Positions 1-9,000 of a DNA stretch of 64,000 nucleotides are shown one piece after another. The position numbers and the translations under genes were made by a program. The stretch comes from Faecalicatena contorta (lineage in GTDB: Bacteria > Bacillota > Clostridia > Lachnospirales > Lachnospiraceae), in the NCBI RefSeq assembly GCF_021531895.1, contig NZ_JAFBIX010000004.1, positions 1 through 64,000 of the forward strand. Direction: 5' to 3'. The number at the start of each line of letters is the position of its first letter. Positions within the stretch are counted from its first letter, which is position 1. The notes below the pieces were generated by a model. That model was not told the origin of the DNA. It made no database searches and saw only the letters and a program-made list of their open reading frames with translations.

Positions 1-12
1 ACTAAAAATATA

Positions 13-41
13 TTGACAAATATTGATTTGGATGATAATAT
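13..41 (+). promoter_or_regulatory. sigma-A type promoter of the arsM leader
   Basis: TTGACA at 13-18 and TAATAT at 36-41 are separated by exactly 17 bp, a near-consensus housekeeping promoter. Transcription would start near 48, so about 340 nt of RNA precede the arsM start codon. Confidence 0.75.
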
Positions 42-47
42 ATAATC

Positions 48-308
48 ATAAAATAACAAATCGGAATTGTAAGACAGACGCGAGCTGTAAACAATCATTT
101 GTTATTAAAATCAACATCAATGTTGAAAAAAGATTTCCGAGAAAATAAGGCGCTAAGTATCGGGAAGAGAAGTTTATGAAAGGAAGGTACAAGCCACCAA
201 AAACGTAAACTGAATTTTAAAAATTAAAGAAAGTAAGAGGTACAGACCATTGGATAATGAGTCAATATAAAGGCGGATGCGAAGTGAAAGATATTTGCAT
301 CCGTTTTT
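48..308 (+). ncRNA. structured leader or small RNA upstream of arsM, class not recognised
   Basis: The region lies between a strong promoter (13-41) and an intrinsic terminator (274-308) and holds no credible gene. It begins with a nested hairpin of three stacked helices: 52-61 pairs with 97-106 (10 bp), 66-70 with 91-95, and 74-77 with 85-88. A second hairpin pairs 112-116 with 121-125. Further complementarity joins AGTTTA near 171-176 with TAAACT near 206-211. The architecture fits a riboswitch-controlled leader of arsM or an independent small RNA. I could not match it to a class I know. An arsenic or selenium link is only inferred from the downstream gene. Confidence 0.45.
274..308 (+). 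terminator. intrinsic terminator in the arsM leader
   Basis: CGGATGC at 274-280 pairs with GCATCCG at 297-303 and is followed by five T. It lies upstream of the arsM start, so it would end the leader transcript or act as the expression platform of an attenuator. Confidence 0.6.
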
Positions 309-384
309 ATATTGTGTTACCATACATTCGATAAGAGTAATTAAGTTGGGATGGAACAGATCCTGGCGGAGAGGGGAATACAAA

Positions 385-1152
385 GTGTCTGTTCATGATA
401 ATGTGCGAAAAGAGTATGGGAAAATAGCTTTGGAGTTGTATGGGGAATCTGTTCTGACTGAGACAATTTCGCCAGAGAATATGTCTGAAAATGTAGGATA
501 TACATTCGAGGAATTAGCGATGGCTCCCGAGGGAGCGAATATGGGACTTGGTTGTGGAAATCCTCATCGAAAAGCGCAGATTCAGCCTGGGGAGATCGTA
601 CTGGATCTGGGAAGCGGAGCAGGATTGGATTGCTTTATTGCCGGAAAGATCGTGGGAAGAAGAGGACGTGCGATTGGAGTGGATATGACTCCAGAGATGT
701 TATCACGTGCCAGAACTATTGCAAAAGAAAATAAGATTCGTAATGTGGAATTTCGTCTTGGAGAGATTGAAAATCTGCCGGTTGCAGATAATACGGCAGA
801 TGTCTGTATCTCGAATTGCGTGATTAATATGTCTGATAATAAACTGCGAGTTTATAAGGAGATATTCCGTGCATTGAAGCCCGGTGGAAGAATATCAATC
901 TGTGATATTGTGATCATGAAGGAGCTAACAAAAGAAATGCAGGAAGATGAAGCCATGCACTCATGCTGAGTGTCTGGCGCTTCTTCAGTTGAAGAATTGG
1001 AAAAGATTGTAAAGTTTGCCGGATTTGAGCAGGTGGAGATTACGACGAAGCCTGTCTCAAAAGAATATGAACAACGCTGGGGGCGGAGCCTGTCAATAGG
1101 AGAATACATTATGTCATCTTCTGTGACAGGGCGAAAACCTGAGATTCTATAA
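385..1152 (+). CDS. arsM: arsenite methyltransferase ArsM-like selenoprotein (in-frame UGA = Sec195)
   Basis: This is a SAM-dependent class I methyltransferase of the ArsM family, which adds methyl groups to trivalent arsenic in the cytosol. Reading through the TGA at 967-969 gives 255 residues. Motif I is VLDLGSGAGLDCF, followed by GVDMTPEM. The family's three arsenic-binding thiols correspond to Cys57 (GLGCGNP), Cys145 (CISNCVIN) and a C-terminal site where Cys194 is followed by Sec195 and then VSGA. In ordinary homologues the last site is Cys in a CVAGA-like context, so Sec replaces a catalytic Cys. The GTG at 385 is chosen because GGAGAGGGG lies at 368-376 and the family begins near this point. 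The in-frame ATG at 277 falls inside a terminator hairpin. A SECIS-like hairpin follows the UGA. Confidence 0.85.
967..996 (+). promoter_or_regulatory. SECIS-like element and recoded UGA of arsM
   Basis: UGA at 967-969 is followed by a hairpin in which TTCTTC (981-986) pairs with GAAGAA (991-996) around the loop AGTT. The GU in the apical loop sits about 19 nt after UGA, as SelB-binding bacterial SECIS elements require. The reading frame and family similarity continue unbroken past the UGA. Confidence 0.75.
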
Positions 1153-1161
1153 CAATAATAG

Positions 1162-1202
1162 CCAAAGGAAGCCATAGATACGAATGGCTTCCTTTGGTTA
1201 TT
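1162..1202. terminator. bidirectional terminator between arsM and the IclR gene
   Basis: A 14-bp perfect stem pairs 1162-1175 with 1184-1197 around an 8-nt loop. It is flanked by A/T-rich sequence that extends the pairing on both sides, which suits two convergent genes. Confidence 0.8.
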
Positions 1203-2007
1203 ACTGTATTTCCATGAATTTTCCCTGTGGTCCGAACGAGAATAAGGAACGAGTGATCCAACTTGATGCTTCTTTAAGTGCAGGGACATATTTTTCTAAT
1301 TCACTCACATCTTCTACACCGATAAATCCGCTGAACGAAAGAGCGGCAATTACGGTTCCTTCAATATCCCTTACTGGAACAGCAACACAGCTTCCTCCTT
1401 CTGTAGACTCATGATTATCAAAAGCATAACCGCGCTTTGCCGTAATGCGAAGTTCTTGCCAGAATAGATTCGGGTCTGTGATTGTATGGCTGGTCAAAGG
1501 AACTAGATTGCTTGCCTCAATAATTGCTTCGGCATGGGAAATAGGAAGTTCTGAAAGGAAAACCTTTCCTCCTGCACAGGCATAAATTGGAAGTTCAGAA
1601 TAGATGGGAGGAACGTAATCAACAATTTTATTCGTCCTGGATTGCTGAAGAATAATACAGGAAGTCCCTTTGCGGATCAATAAGTTCATTGCCATATTAT
1701 ATTCATTGGTATAATGCTGCATGATCAGAGATGCAACGTCTTGCAGTGCGATATATAGATTATTGCGCTCTGTTACAAAACTAATCTTTTGACCAGTTAT
1801 GTAACGACTGTCATTCAATTGAAATACCCACCCCGATAATTCTAATGTTTTTAAAATACGAAACGTAGTGGAGGGGTTTAGCTTACATGTTTTTGCAATT
1901 TCATTAACACCAAGTGGTGACTTAGAAGTTCTTAATAAATCCAATACTTGCAGGGCACGTTCCACCATTTTGATCGTTTCGGTATTTTTTTGCTCTCTCT
2001 CTTCCAT
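1201..2007 (-). CDS. IclR-family transcriptional regulator
   Basis: The 268-residue protein has the IclR layout: an N-terminal winged helix-turn-helix (about residues 15-75, with VNEIAKTCKLNPSTTFRILK as the recognition unit) and a C-terminal GAF-like effector domain (about 85-255). It is cytosolic and probably binds a small metabolite. AAAGGAG lies just upstream of the ATG. It is a single gene converging on arsM, with no catabolic operon beside it, so its target cannot be inferred. Family assignment is firm; ligand unknown. Confidence 0.9.
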   Translation of the reverse strand: MEEREQKNTETIKMVERALQVLDLLRTSKSPLGVNEIAKTCKLNPSTTFRILKTLELSGWVFQLNDSRYITGQKISFVTERNNLYIALQDVASLIMQHYTNEYNMAMNLLIRKGTSCIILQQSRTNKIVDYVPPIYSELPIYACAGGKVFLSELPISHAEAIIEASNLVPLTSHTITDPNLFWQELRITAKRGYAFDNHESTEGGSCVAVPVRDIEGTVIAALSFSGFIGVEDVSELEKYVPALKEASSWITRSLFSFGPQGKFMEIQ

Positions 2008-2169
2008 AGATATAACTCCTTTCGACCTCTTCTTGTGTCCTTATGCGTAATGAAACACATGATATAGAATATCTAACTTAAATATATGCTGTATTTTGTG
2101 AAAAGTCAACTATATGGCATCTGAAAATAGAATAAAAATTGGATGGTTTTCCATAGATAAATTACAATT

Positions 2170-3435
2170 TTATACAAGTTCAGCAATTCTGGATACGCCT
2201 ACATATACCTCGGAGATTTTATACCAGGTGCTGTAATCAACAACACCGGTGGCCGGCAATCCGAAGACGGATTGGAATTTTTGTACGGCAGCAGCGGTAG
2301 CTGGACCGTAGATGCCATCAGCGGTGACCTTGGGAATTGCAGGGTATGCACTGGCAATGGTATTGAGTTGTTCTTGCATCTGGCGGACTTTGGGGCCAGA
2401 AGAACCTTGCTCCAGATTATATCCTGGCCAGGAAGAAGGGATGCCTGAGATGGCTTCGGCGGTATTAATGTACATGTCGTCACCGTAATAGTAGCGCAGG
2501 ATTTCAATAGGGGTATATCCCTGTTCTCCCAGAGACATCGAACCCCATTGTGTCATCCAGTTTGGACATTGAACACGCCTTCCGTCACAATACTGGGTCA
2601 GAATCGGCTGGCGTACATTTGGACGTGACAGATAATCAGCAAAAAGTTCATCTACGATTACGGAGATGGTGTCAAATACATTCCTCTCTGGGATCCATTT
2701 GTGGTCAAATGCTGTAGATGAAGTTATGGTGAAGTCATAGCCTTGATTTCGGTACCATTCAGTATATACTCGATTCAGAGTGAAGGACATAATTGCCAGA
2801 ACATTTGCCCGGATAGTATTTGCCGGCCATGTGGCATAGATTTCACTGGAGGCAACATTTTTGATATAATCCTTGTATTTCACATAATAATTTTGTGCAG
2901 TAGAATCTCTTGGACTTCCATCATGAACGACAATGTATTCGGGGACAACGACGCGGCTTAGAACGATTTCGCCGGTTTCATTCATAGGTTTGATCTCATC
3001 TTCCGGTATTTTAGCGGGATATGTTCCATATAATGTGTGTGCAGGGATGACAAAAACTTCTTCTGATGGTTCTGGGGTATCAGTTGGGCGAAGAGAGATG
3101 TTTTGAATTGCGGTAACGTCTGGAAGCAGTTCGGCGCCGGCAATGCTGACAGGTTCGTATCCGGGAGCCTCTACTTGGAATGTATATTCTGCATAAGGTT
3201 GTTCTTCAATCGCAGGATTTGTACTATACTCTAAAGGAGGAGTATTTAGTTCGATGACTTCTGTCTGACCGGAGGAATCTGTTTTTAATTGTTCTAATTG
3301 ACTTTCTGGAACACCAGTATATGAAATGGATATGGTGGCATCTGCAATCGGATATGCATTAATTTCAGATGTAATATTAATCTGTAGTTTTCCTTTATCA
3401 GGTGTATCCAACTGATTGGGATTCATTGCATTCAT
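2170..3435 (-). CDS. SpoIID-like protein with C-terminal peptidoglycan-binding domain
   Basis: The 421-residue protein has three parts. Residues about 15-120 resemble a carboxypeptidase-regulatory/CNA-B beta-sandwich. Residues about 165-330 resemble the SpoIID fold: a YIKNVASSEIYATWP segment, then IRANVLAIMSFTLNR, where SpoIID proteins recruit and position cell-wall lytic activity. Residues about 345-405 form a PG_binding_1 repeat with DGIYGPATAAAVQKFQ. No signal peptide is visible, which is odd for a wall protein and would fit a protein acting inside a mother cell. GAGG precedes the ATG. It is transcribed alone. A spore-wall role is inference. Confidence 0.7.
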   Translation of the reverse strand: MNAMNPNQLDTPDKGKLQINITSEINAYPIADATISISYTGVPESQLEQLKTDSSGQTEVIELNTPPLEYSTNPAIEEQPYAEYTFQVEAPGYEPVSIAGAELLPDVTAIQNISLRPTDTPEPSEEVFVIPAHTLYGTYPAKIPEDEIKPMNETGEIVLSRVVVPEYIVVHDGSPRDSTAQNYYVKYKDYIKNVASSEIYATWPANTIRANVLAIMSFTLNRVYTEWYRNQGYDFTITSSTAFDHKWIPERNVFDTISVIVDELFADYLSRPNVRQPILTQYCDGRRVQCPNWMTQWGSMSLGEQGYTPIEILRYYYGDDMYINTAEAISGIPSSWPGYNLEQGSSGPKVRQMQEQLNTIASAYPAIPKVTADGIYGPATAAAVQKFQSVFGLPATGVVDYSTWYKISEVYVGVSRIAELV

Positions 3436-3564
3436 AAAAGTACCTCATAGAGAATCTATTACAATTAGCATATGAAATCAGAGAAGAAAGCGTTACTTGT
3501 ATTGTACATTTTTGTGAGAATGAATATAATGTGAATAGAATATTGGTAAGACTGAGGAGGATGA

Positions 3565-4764
3565 ATGAGAAGAAGAAAGAAGCGAGGATGCCTATATGCA
3601 TTGACGACGGTGGTCGGTGTATTTTGTATGTTGCTGTTCATTATATATGTAACAGGTGAAAAATTAAATATTCAAAAAGAAGCAAAAAAAACCGTATCTA
3701 TACCATATCAGGAGATAGACGCAGAATTGGAAGAAAGCTTGGGAGAAAAGTATTATTATCAGCAAATTGGAGCTGAGGAACAAGCAATCTATCAGGAAAT
3801 TCTACAGGGAATCAAGGAGAATGTAGATGAAATTTATACGCATGGGTCAGATGCGGACAGAACGATTCAGTTATTTCAATATGTTTTAAAAGATTATCCT
3901 GATATATTCTGGTGTGATGGGACGGCAACAGCAACTGCGTATGAGGAGGAAGAGTCCTATACTATATTGCGGCCGGATTATATATATAATAATGAAGAAA
4001 AGACTGTTATGAAAGAGGAGATTGAAGATACAGTGTTGGACTGTCTCTCGGGAATATCTGCAGAGGAATCAGAATATCAGAAGATACTGTATGTCTATGA
4101 ATATATTGTTAATACAGTGGATTATGATCAAGAAGCTTCTGATAATCAGAATATTTACAGTGTTTTTGCGCACCATCGTTCTGTGTGTGCCGGGTATTCC
4201 AAGGCGACACAATATCTGTTGGAAAAATTGGGGGTATTCTGTACTTATGTGACTGGAACGACGACAGGGGGGCAGAGTCATGCATGGAACCTGGTGCGTT
4301 GTAACGGAGAGTATTATTATGTGGATACGACATGGGGAGATCCAGTGTTTCAGGCAGCGGAGGGTGAAGAAGTGAACCAGCTGCAGAATATTAGTTATGA
4401 CTATATGTGTTGTGATGATACGGAACTTTTGAAAAATCATACGCCGGATAATGACGTGGAACTTCCATCTTGTACAAGAATGGACTGTAATTACTATGTG
4501 ATGAATGGAATGTATTATGATTCTTATGATGGGGAAATCATACTTCAAAAGATGAATGATATCATCTCGTCCAAAGGAAATCCAGTGGTGTTGAAATTTA
4601 AAGACAGTGGAGTATATGGTCAGGCACATGATGACATTTTTCAAAATATTATTCACAAGGCAGCGCAGAATCTGGCATCCTGGTATGGGCTGACAGAAGT
4701 GAAGTATCAATATATGGATGAACCGGAGCTGAATAAGATTACGATTTATTGGCAGTATGAGTAA
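3565..4764 (+). CDS. membrane-anchored transglutaminase-like cysteine protease fold protein
   Basis: The 399-residue protein starts with a basic stretch and one hydrophobic segment (about residues 10-29), an uncleaved anchor or signal. The transglutaminase-like domain lies in the middle third. Its Cys-His-Asp triad can be read in HRSVCAGYSKA, GGQSHAWNLV and YYVDTTWGDP. Such proteins act outside the cell on protein or wall substrates; the substrate here is unknown. GGAGG sits directly before the ATG. It runs divergently from the SpoIID-like gene with about 130 bp between them, so the two may share a control region. Confidence 0.85.
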   Translation: MRRRKKRGCLYALTTVVGVFCMLLFIIYVTGEKLNIQKEAKKTVSIPYQEIDAELEESLGEKYYYQQIGAEEQAIYQEILQGIKENVDEIYTHGSDADRTIQLFQYVLKDYPDIFWCDGTATATAYEEEESYTILRPDYIYNNEEKTVMKEEIEDTVLDCLSGISAEESEYQKILYVYEYIVNTVDYDQEASDNQNIYSVFAHHRSVCAGYSKATQYLLEKLGVFCTYVTGTTTGGQSHAWNLVRCNGEYYYVDTTWGDPVFQAAEGEEVNQLQNISYDYMCCDDTELLKNHTPDNDVELPSCTRMDCNYYVMNGMYYDSYDGEIILQKMNDIISSKGNPVVLKFKDSGVYGQAHDDIFQNIIHKAAQNLASWYGLTEVKYQYMDEPELNKITIYWQYE

Positions 4765-4784
4765 GATTTAAGAAGAATTAGTGG

Positions 4785-4813
4785 TTGAAAAATGAATCTA
4801 TTTGTAGTATAAT
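4785..4813 (+). promoter_or_regulatory. sigma-A type promoter of the carAB leader
   Basis: TTGAAA at 4785-4790 and TATAAT at 4808-4813 are spaced by 17 bp. It lies between the transglutaminase gene and carA, and its transcript would meet the terminator at 4863-4900 before carA. Confidence 0.75.
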
Positions 4814-4862
4814 TTTTACAATTTGTGGAGACGAGGATTGTCGAAGAGTGATAGAATAAAAC

Positions 4863-4900
4863 AAGGCGGTTTTGTGCTTGCACAAACTGCCTTATTTTTT
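4863..4900 (+). terminator. intrinsic terminator upstream of carA, possible attenuator
   Basis: AAGGCGGTTTTGTGC (4863-4877) pairs with GCACAAACTGCCTT (4880-4893), leaving one bulged T, and an A plus six T follow. It could end the upstream gene. However, a strong promoter lies between that gene and the hairpin, so attenuation of carAB is plausible. No PyrR binding loop is recognisable. Confidence 0.7.
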
Positions 4901-4965
4901 GGAATTATAGCTGTTTCGGAGGGATGTTCGTCCTGCATAAATTAAGGAAGGGAAAAGGTGAATAT

Positions 4966-6036
4966 ATGAAAGCATTTCTTATATTGGAAGACGGGACCGT
5001 CTTTACCGGAACCAGCATAGGTTCAACAAGAGACATGATTAGCGAGATAGTATTTAATACTTCAATGACAGGTTATCTTGAGGTGTTAACTGACCCTTCT
5101 TACGCCGGACAGGCCGTTGTAATGACCTATCCATTAATTGGCAATTATGGAATTACGCCGGATATGGAATCGAAAAAGGCATGGCCGGACGGGTATATCG
5201 TAAGAGAATTATCCAGAATGCCAAGTAACTTCCGATGTGAAGGCAGCATTCAAGATTTCCTGAAAGAACAGGATATACCGGGAATCGCGGGAGTTGATAC
5301 CCGGGCACTGACGAAGATATTGCGTGAAAAAGGTACCATGAATGGAATGATCACTACGAATGAGAATTATGATCTGGAAGAAATCATCCCGAAGTTAAAA
5401 GCTTATGTGGTAGGGGACGTAGTATCAAAAGTCACATGTAAGGAAAAATATGTCTTAGAAGGTGATGGACCGAAAGTTGCGCTGATGGATTTTGGCGCGA
5501 AGAATAACATTGCCAAGTCTTTAAATAAGCGGGGATGTGAGGTGACAGTATATCCGGCAGACACTTCTGCAGAAGAGATCATAGAATCGCAACCGGATGG
5601 AATCATGTTATCGAATGGGCCTGGAGACCCGGCTACCTGCGTATCTATTATCAAAGAAATCAAAAAATTATATGATTCAGAGATTCCAATTTTTGCAATT
5701 TGTCTGGGACATCAGTTAATGGCTCTGGCAAATGGTGGGAAAACCTATAAGTTGAAATATGGACATCGTGGTGGCAATCATCCGGTGAAGGATCTAAGTA
5801 ATAATCGTGTGTATATTTCTTCACAGAACCATGGATATGCAGTAGATGGCTCAAGCCTGGATCCGTCGGTTGCAGAAGAAGCATTTATCAATGTCAATGA
5901 TGGAACCAACGAAGGACTTTCATATGTTGGGAAGAATATCTTTACCGTACAGTTCCATCCGGAAGCATGCCCTGGTCCTCAGGATTCGGGTTATTTGTTT
6001 GACCGGTTTATGGATATGATGAAAGGAGCAAAATAA
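4966..6036 (+). CDS. carA: carbamoyl-phosphate synthase small (glutaminase) subunit
   Basis: CarA hydrolyses glutamine and passes ammonia to CarB for carbamoyl phosphate, a precursor of pyrimidines and arginine. The 356-residue protein has the CarA N-terminal domain (about 1-150) and a class I glutamine amidotransferase domain. The nucleophile elbow is FAICLGHQLMALA, and the His-Glu pair is in VQFHPEACPGP. The ATG at 4966 is chosen because it begins MKAFLILEDG as in the family and follows AAGGTG. The earlier in-frame ATG at 4924 adds 14 residues unlike CarA. The stop overlaps the carB start by one base (TAATG), which indicates translational coupling. Confidence 0.97.
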   Translation: MKAFLILEDGTVFTGTSIGSTRDMISEIVFNTSMTGYLEVLTDPSYAGQAVVMTYPLIGNYGITPDMESKKAWPDGYIVRELSRMPSNFRCEGSIQDFLKEQDIPGIAGVDTRALTKILREKGTMNGMITTNENYDLEEIIPKLKAYVVGDVVSKVTCKEKYVLEGDGPKVALMDFGAKNNIAKSLNKRGCEVTVYPADTSAEEIIESQPDGIMLSNGPGDPATCVSIIKEIKKLYDSEIPIFAICLGHQLMALANGGKTYKLKYGHRGGNHPVKDLSNNRVYISSQNHGYAVDGSSLDPSVAEEAFINVNDGTNEGLSYVGKNIFTVQFHPEACPGPQDSGYLFDRFMDMMKGAK

Positions 6037-9000
6037 TGCCTAAAAATAAAGATATAAAAAAAGTATTGGTGATTGGCTCCGGTCCTATTATTATTGGACA
6101 GGCAGCAGAGTTTGACTATGCAGGTACACAGGCCTGCCGTTCATTAAAAGAGGAAGGCCTGGAAGTTGTTCTTTTGAACTCTAATCCGGCAACGATTATG
6201 ACAGATAAAGATATTGCAGATCGTGTATACATTGAGCCGTTGACTCCAGAGGTAGTGGAACAATTGATCTTGAAGGAAAAGCCAGATAGTGTGCTTCCGA
6301 CTCTGGGAGGACAGGCAGGATTGAATCTTGCAATGGAGCTGGAAGAATCAGGCTTTTTAAAGGAGCATGGGGTTCGTCTGATTGGAACAACATCGGAGAC
6401 TATAAAAAAGGCGGAAGACCGTCTGGAATTTAAGGCTACCATGGAAAAGATTGGGGAGCCTTGTGCAGCATCTCTGGTCGTAGAAGATGTGGAGTCTGGT
6501 ATTAAATTTGCAGAAGAAATTGGTTATCCGGTCGTTCTGCGTCCGGCCTATACATTGGGAGGAAGCGGCGGCGGTATCGCACACGACAGAACGCAGCTGG
6601 TAGAGATTCTGGAAAATGGACTTCGTCTTTCTCGTGTTGGTCAGGTTCTGGTTGAGCGTTGTATCGCCGGATGGAAAGAGATCGAGTATGAGGTGATGCG
6701 TGACAGCAATGGTAACTGTATTACTGTATGTAATATGGAAAATATTGATCCGGTCGGCGTTCATACCGGTGACAGTATCGTTGTAGCACCTTCTCAGACG
6801 TTGGGAGATAAAGAGTATCAGATGCTTCGTACTTCGGCATTGAATATTATCAGTGAGCTGAATATTACAGGAGGATGTAACGTACAGTATGCATTGCATC
6901 CAGAGACATTTGAGTACTGTGTTATCGAGGTGAATCCTCGTGTCAGCCGTTCTTCGGCACTTGCATCTAAGGCAACAGGATATCCGATTGCCAAGGTTGC
7001 GGCTAAGATTGCACTTGGTTATACTTTGGATGAGATTAAGAATGCGGTTACGAAGAAGACTTACGCAAGCTTTGAGCCTATGCTTGACTACTGTGTAGTA
7101 AAGATTCCAAGACTTCCATTTGATAAATTTATCAGTGCAAAACGTACACTGACGACTCAGATGAAGGCAACCGGAGAGGTCATGAGTATCTGTGATAATT
7201 TTGAAGGTGCCCTTATGAAGGCCATCCGTTCTCTGGAGCAGCATGTTGACAGTCTGATGTCTTATGACTTCTCTCATTTATCCAGAGAGGAATTGCTGGA
7301 AGAGCTGGAGGTGGTGGATGATCGCCGCATCTGGAAGATTGCAGAGGCGATTCGTCAGGGAATCACCTATGATGAGATTCATGCGATTACCAAGATTGAT
7401 AAGTGGTTCATTGACAAGATTGCGATTCTGGTTGAAATGGAACAGAAACTGCAGAACAGTACACTTGATGCTGAGACCTTAAGAGAAGCAAAGCGTATGG
7501 AGTTCCCAGATAATGTGATTGCAAGACTGACCGGTAATACAGAGCGTCAGATTCACGATATGCGTCATGAATATGGAATTACGGCTTCTTATAAGATGGT
7601 TGATACCTGTGCGGCAGAATTTGCGGCTGAGACACCATATTATTATTCCGTATACGGAAGTGAGAATGAAGTAGAAGAGACAACCGGCAAGAAGAAGGTT
7701 CTGGTGCTTGGTTCTGGTCCGATCCGTATCGGTCAGGGTATTGAGTTTGACTTCTGCTCTGTACACTGTACGTGGGCATTTGCAAAAGAAGGTTATGAGA
7801 CGATTATTGTAAATAACAACCCAGAGACGGTTAGTACCGACTTTGATATTGCGGATAAATTGTATTTTGAACCATTGACACCGGAAGATGTGGAAAGTAT
7901 CGTTGATCTGGAGAAACCAGATGGAGCAGTGGTACAGTTTGGCGGACAGACAGCTATTAAACTGACGGAATCTTTGATGAAGATGGGCGTTCCGATTTTA
8001 GGAACATCTGCTGAAAATGTAGACGCTGCAGAAGACCGTGAGTTGTTTGATGAGATTCTTGAAAAATGTGGAATTCCAAGACCGACAGGTGGAACTGTAT
8101 TTACTGCGGAGGAAGCCAAAGAGGTTGCAAACAGACTGGGCTATCCGGTATTGGTAAGACCTTCTTATGTACTTGGTGGACAAGGAATGCAAATTGCAAT
8201 TAATGACCACGATATTGATGAATTTATTGGTATTATCAACCGAATCGCCCAAGATCATCCAATTCTGGTAGATAAGTATCTACAGGGCAAAGAGATTGAG
8301 GTTGATGCAGTATGTGACGGTGAAGATATCTTGATTCCTGGTATTATGGAGCATATCGAGCGTGCCGGAATCCATTCTGGCGATAGTATCTCCGTATATC
8401 CGGCACAGAGCATTTCCGATAAGACAAAGCGTACGATTGAGGATTATACGAAGAAGCTTGCGCAATCACTTCATGTAATTGGATTGATTAATATTCAGTT
8501 CATTGTGGTGGGAGAGGATGTCTATGTCATTGAAGTGAATCCCCGTTCCAGCCGTACCGTTCCTTACATTAGTAAGGTGACTGGAATTCCAATCGTACCG
8601 TTGGCTACAAAGGTGATTATTGGAAATAAGATCAGAGATCTGGGATATACGCCGGGGCTTCAGCCGGAGGCGGATTATTTTGCAGTAAAGATGCCGGTAT
8701 TCTCCTTTGAGAAGATCCGCGGTGCAGATATCAGCCTTGGACCAGAGATGAAATCCACCGGTGAGTGTCTTGGCATTGCCAAGACATTTGACGAGGCATT
8801 GTATAAGGCATTTCTTGGAGCTGGTATTAAATTGCCGAAGCATAAGAATATGATCATTACAGTGCGTGATGACGACAAAGAAGAAGCTGTGGAAATCGGA
8901 CGCAGATTTGAAAAGATAGGATATAAGATTTTTGCAACAAAGGGAACGGCGGATGCATTGAAAGAAGCTGGTGTAAGAGCCAATGCAGTTAATAAGATTG

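Noticed and set aside
277-384. N-terminal extension of ArsM from the in-frame ATG at 277
   Set aside because: The ATG lies in a terminator hairpin without a ribosome binding site, and its 36 residues do not match the family. The GTG at 385 has GGAGAGGGG upstream.
967-969. TGA as a true stop or frameshift in arsM
   Set aside because: Family similarity continues in the same frame directly after it, with Cys-Sec at the conserved thiol site and a SECIS-like hairpin. The same logic applies to grdB (32388) and grdA (34250).
4820-4862. PyrR binding loop in the carAB leader
   Set aside because: The conserved PyrR hairpin sequence (CCNGNGAGG type) is not found. Only a promoter and a terminator are certain.
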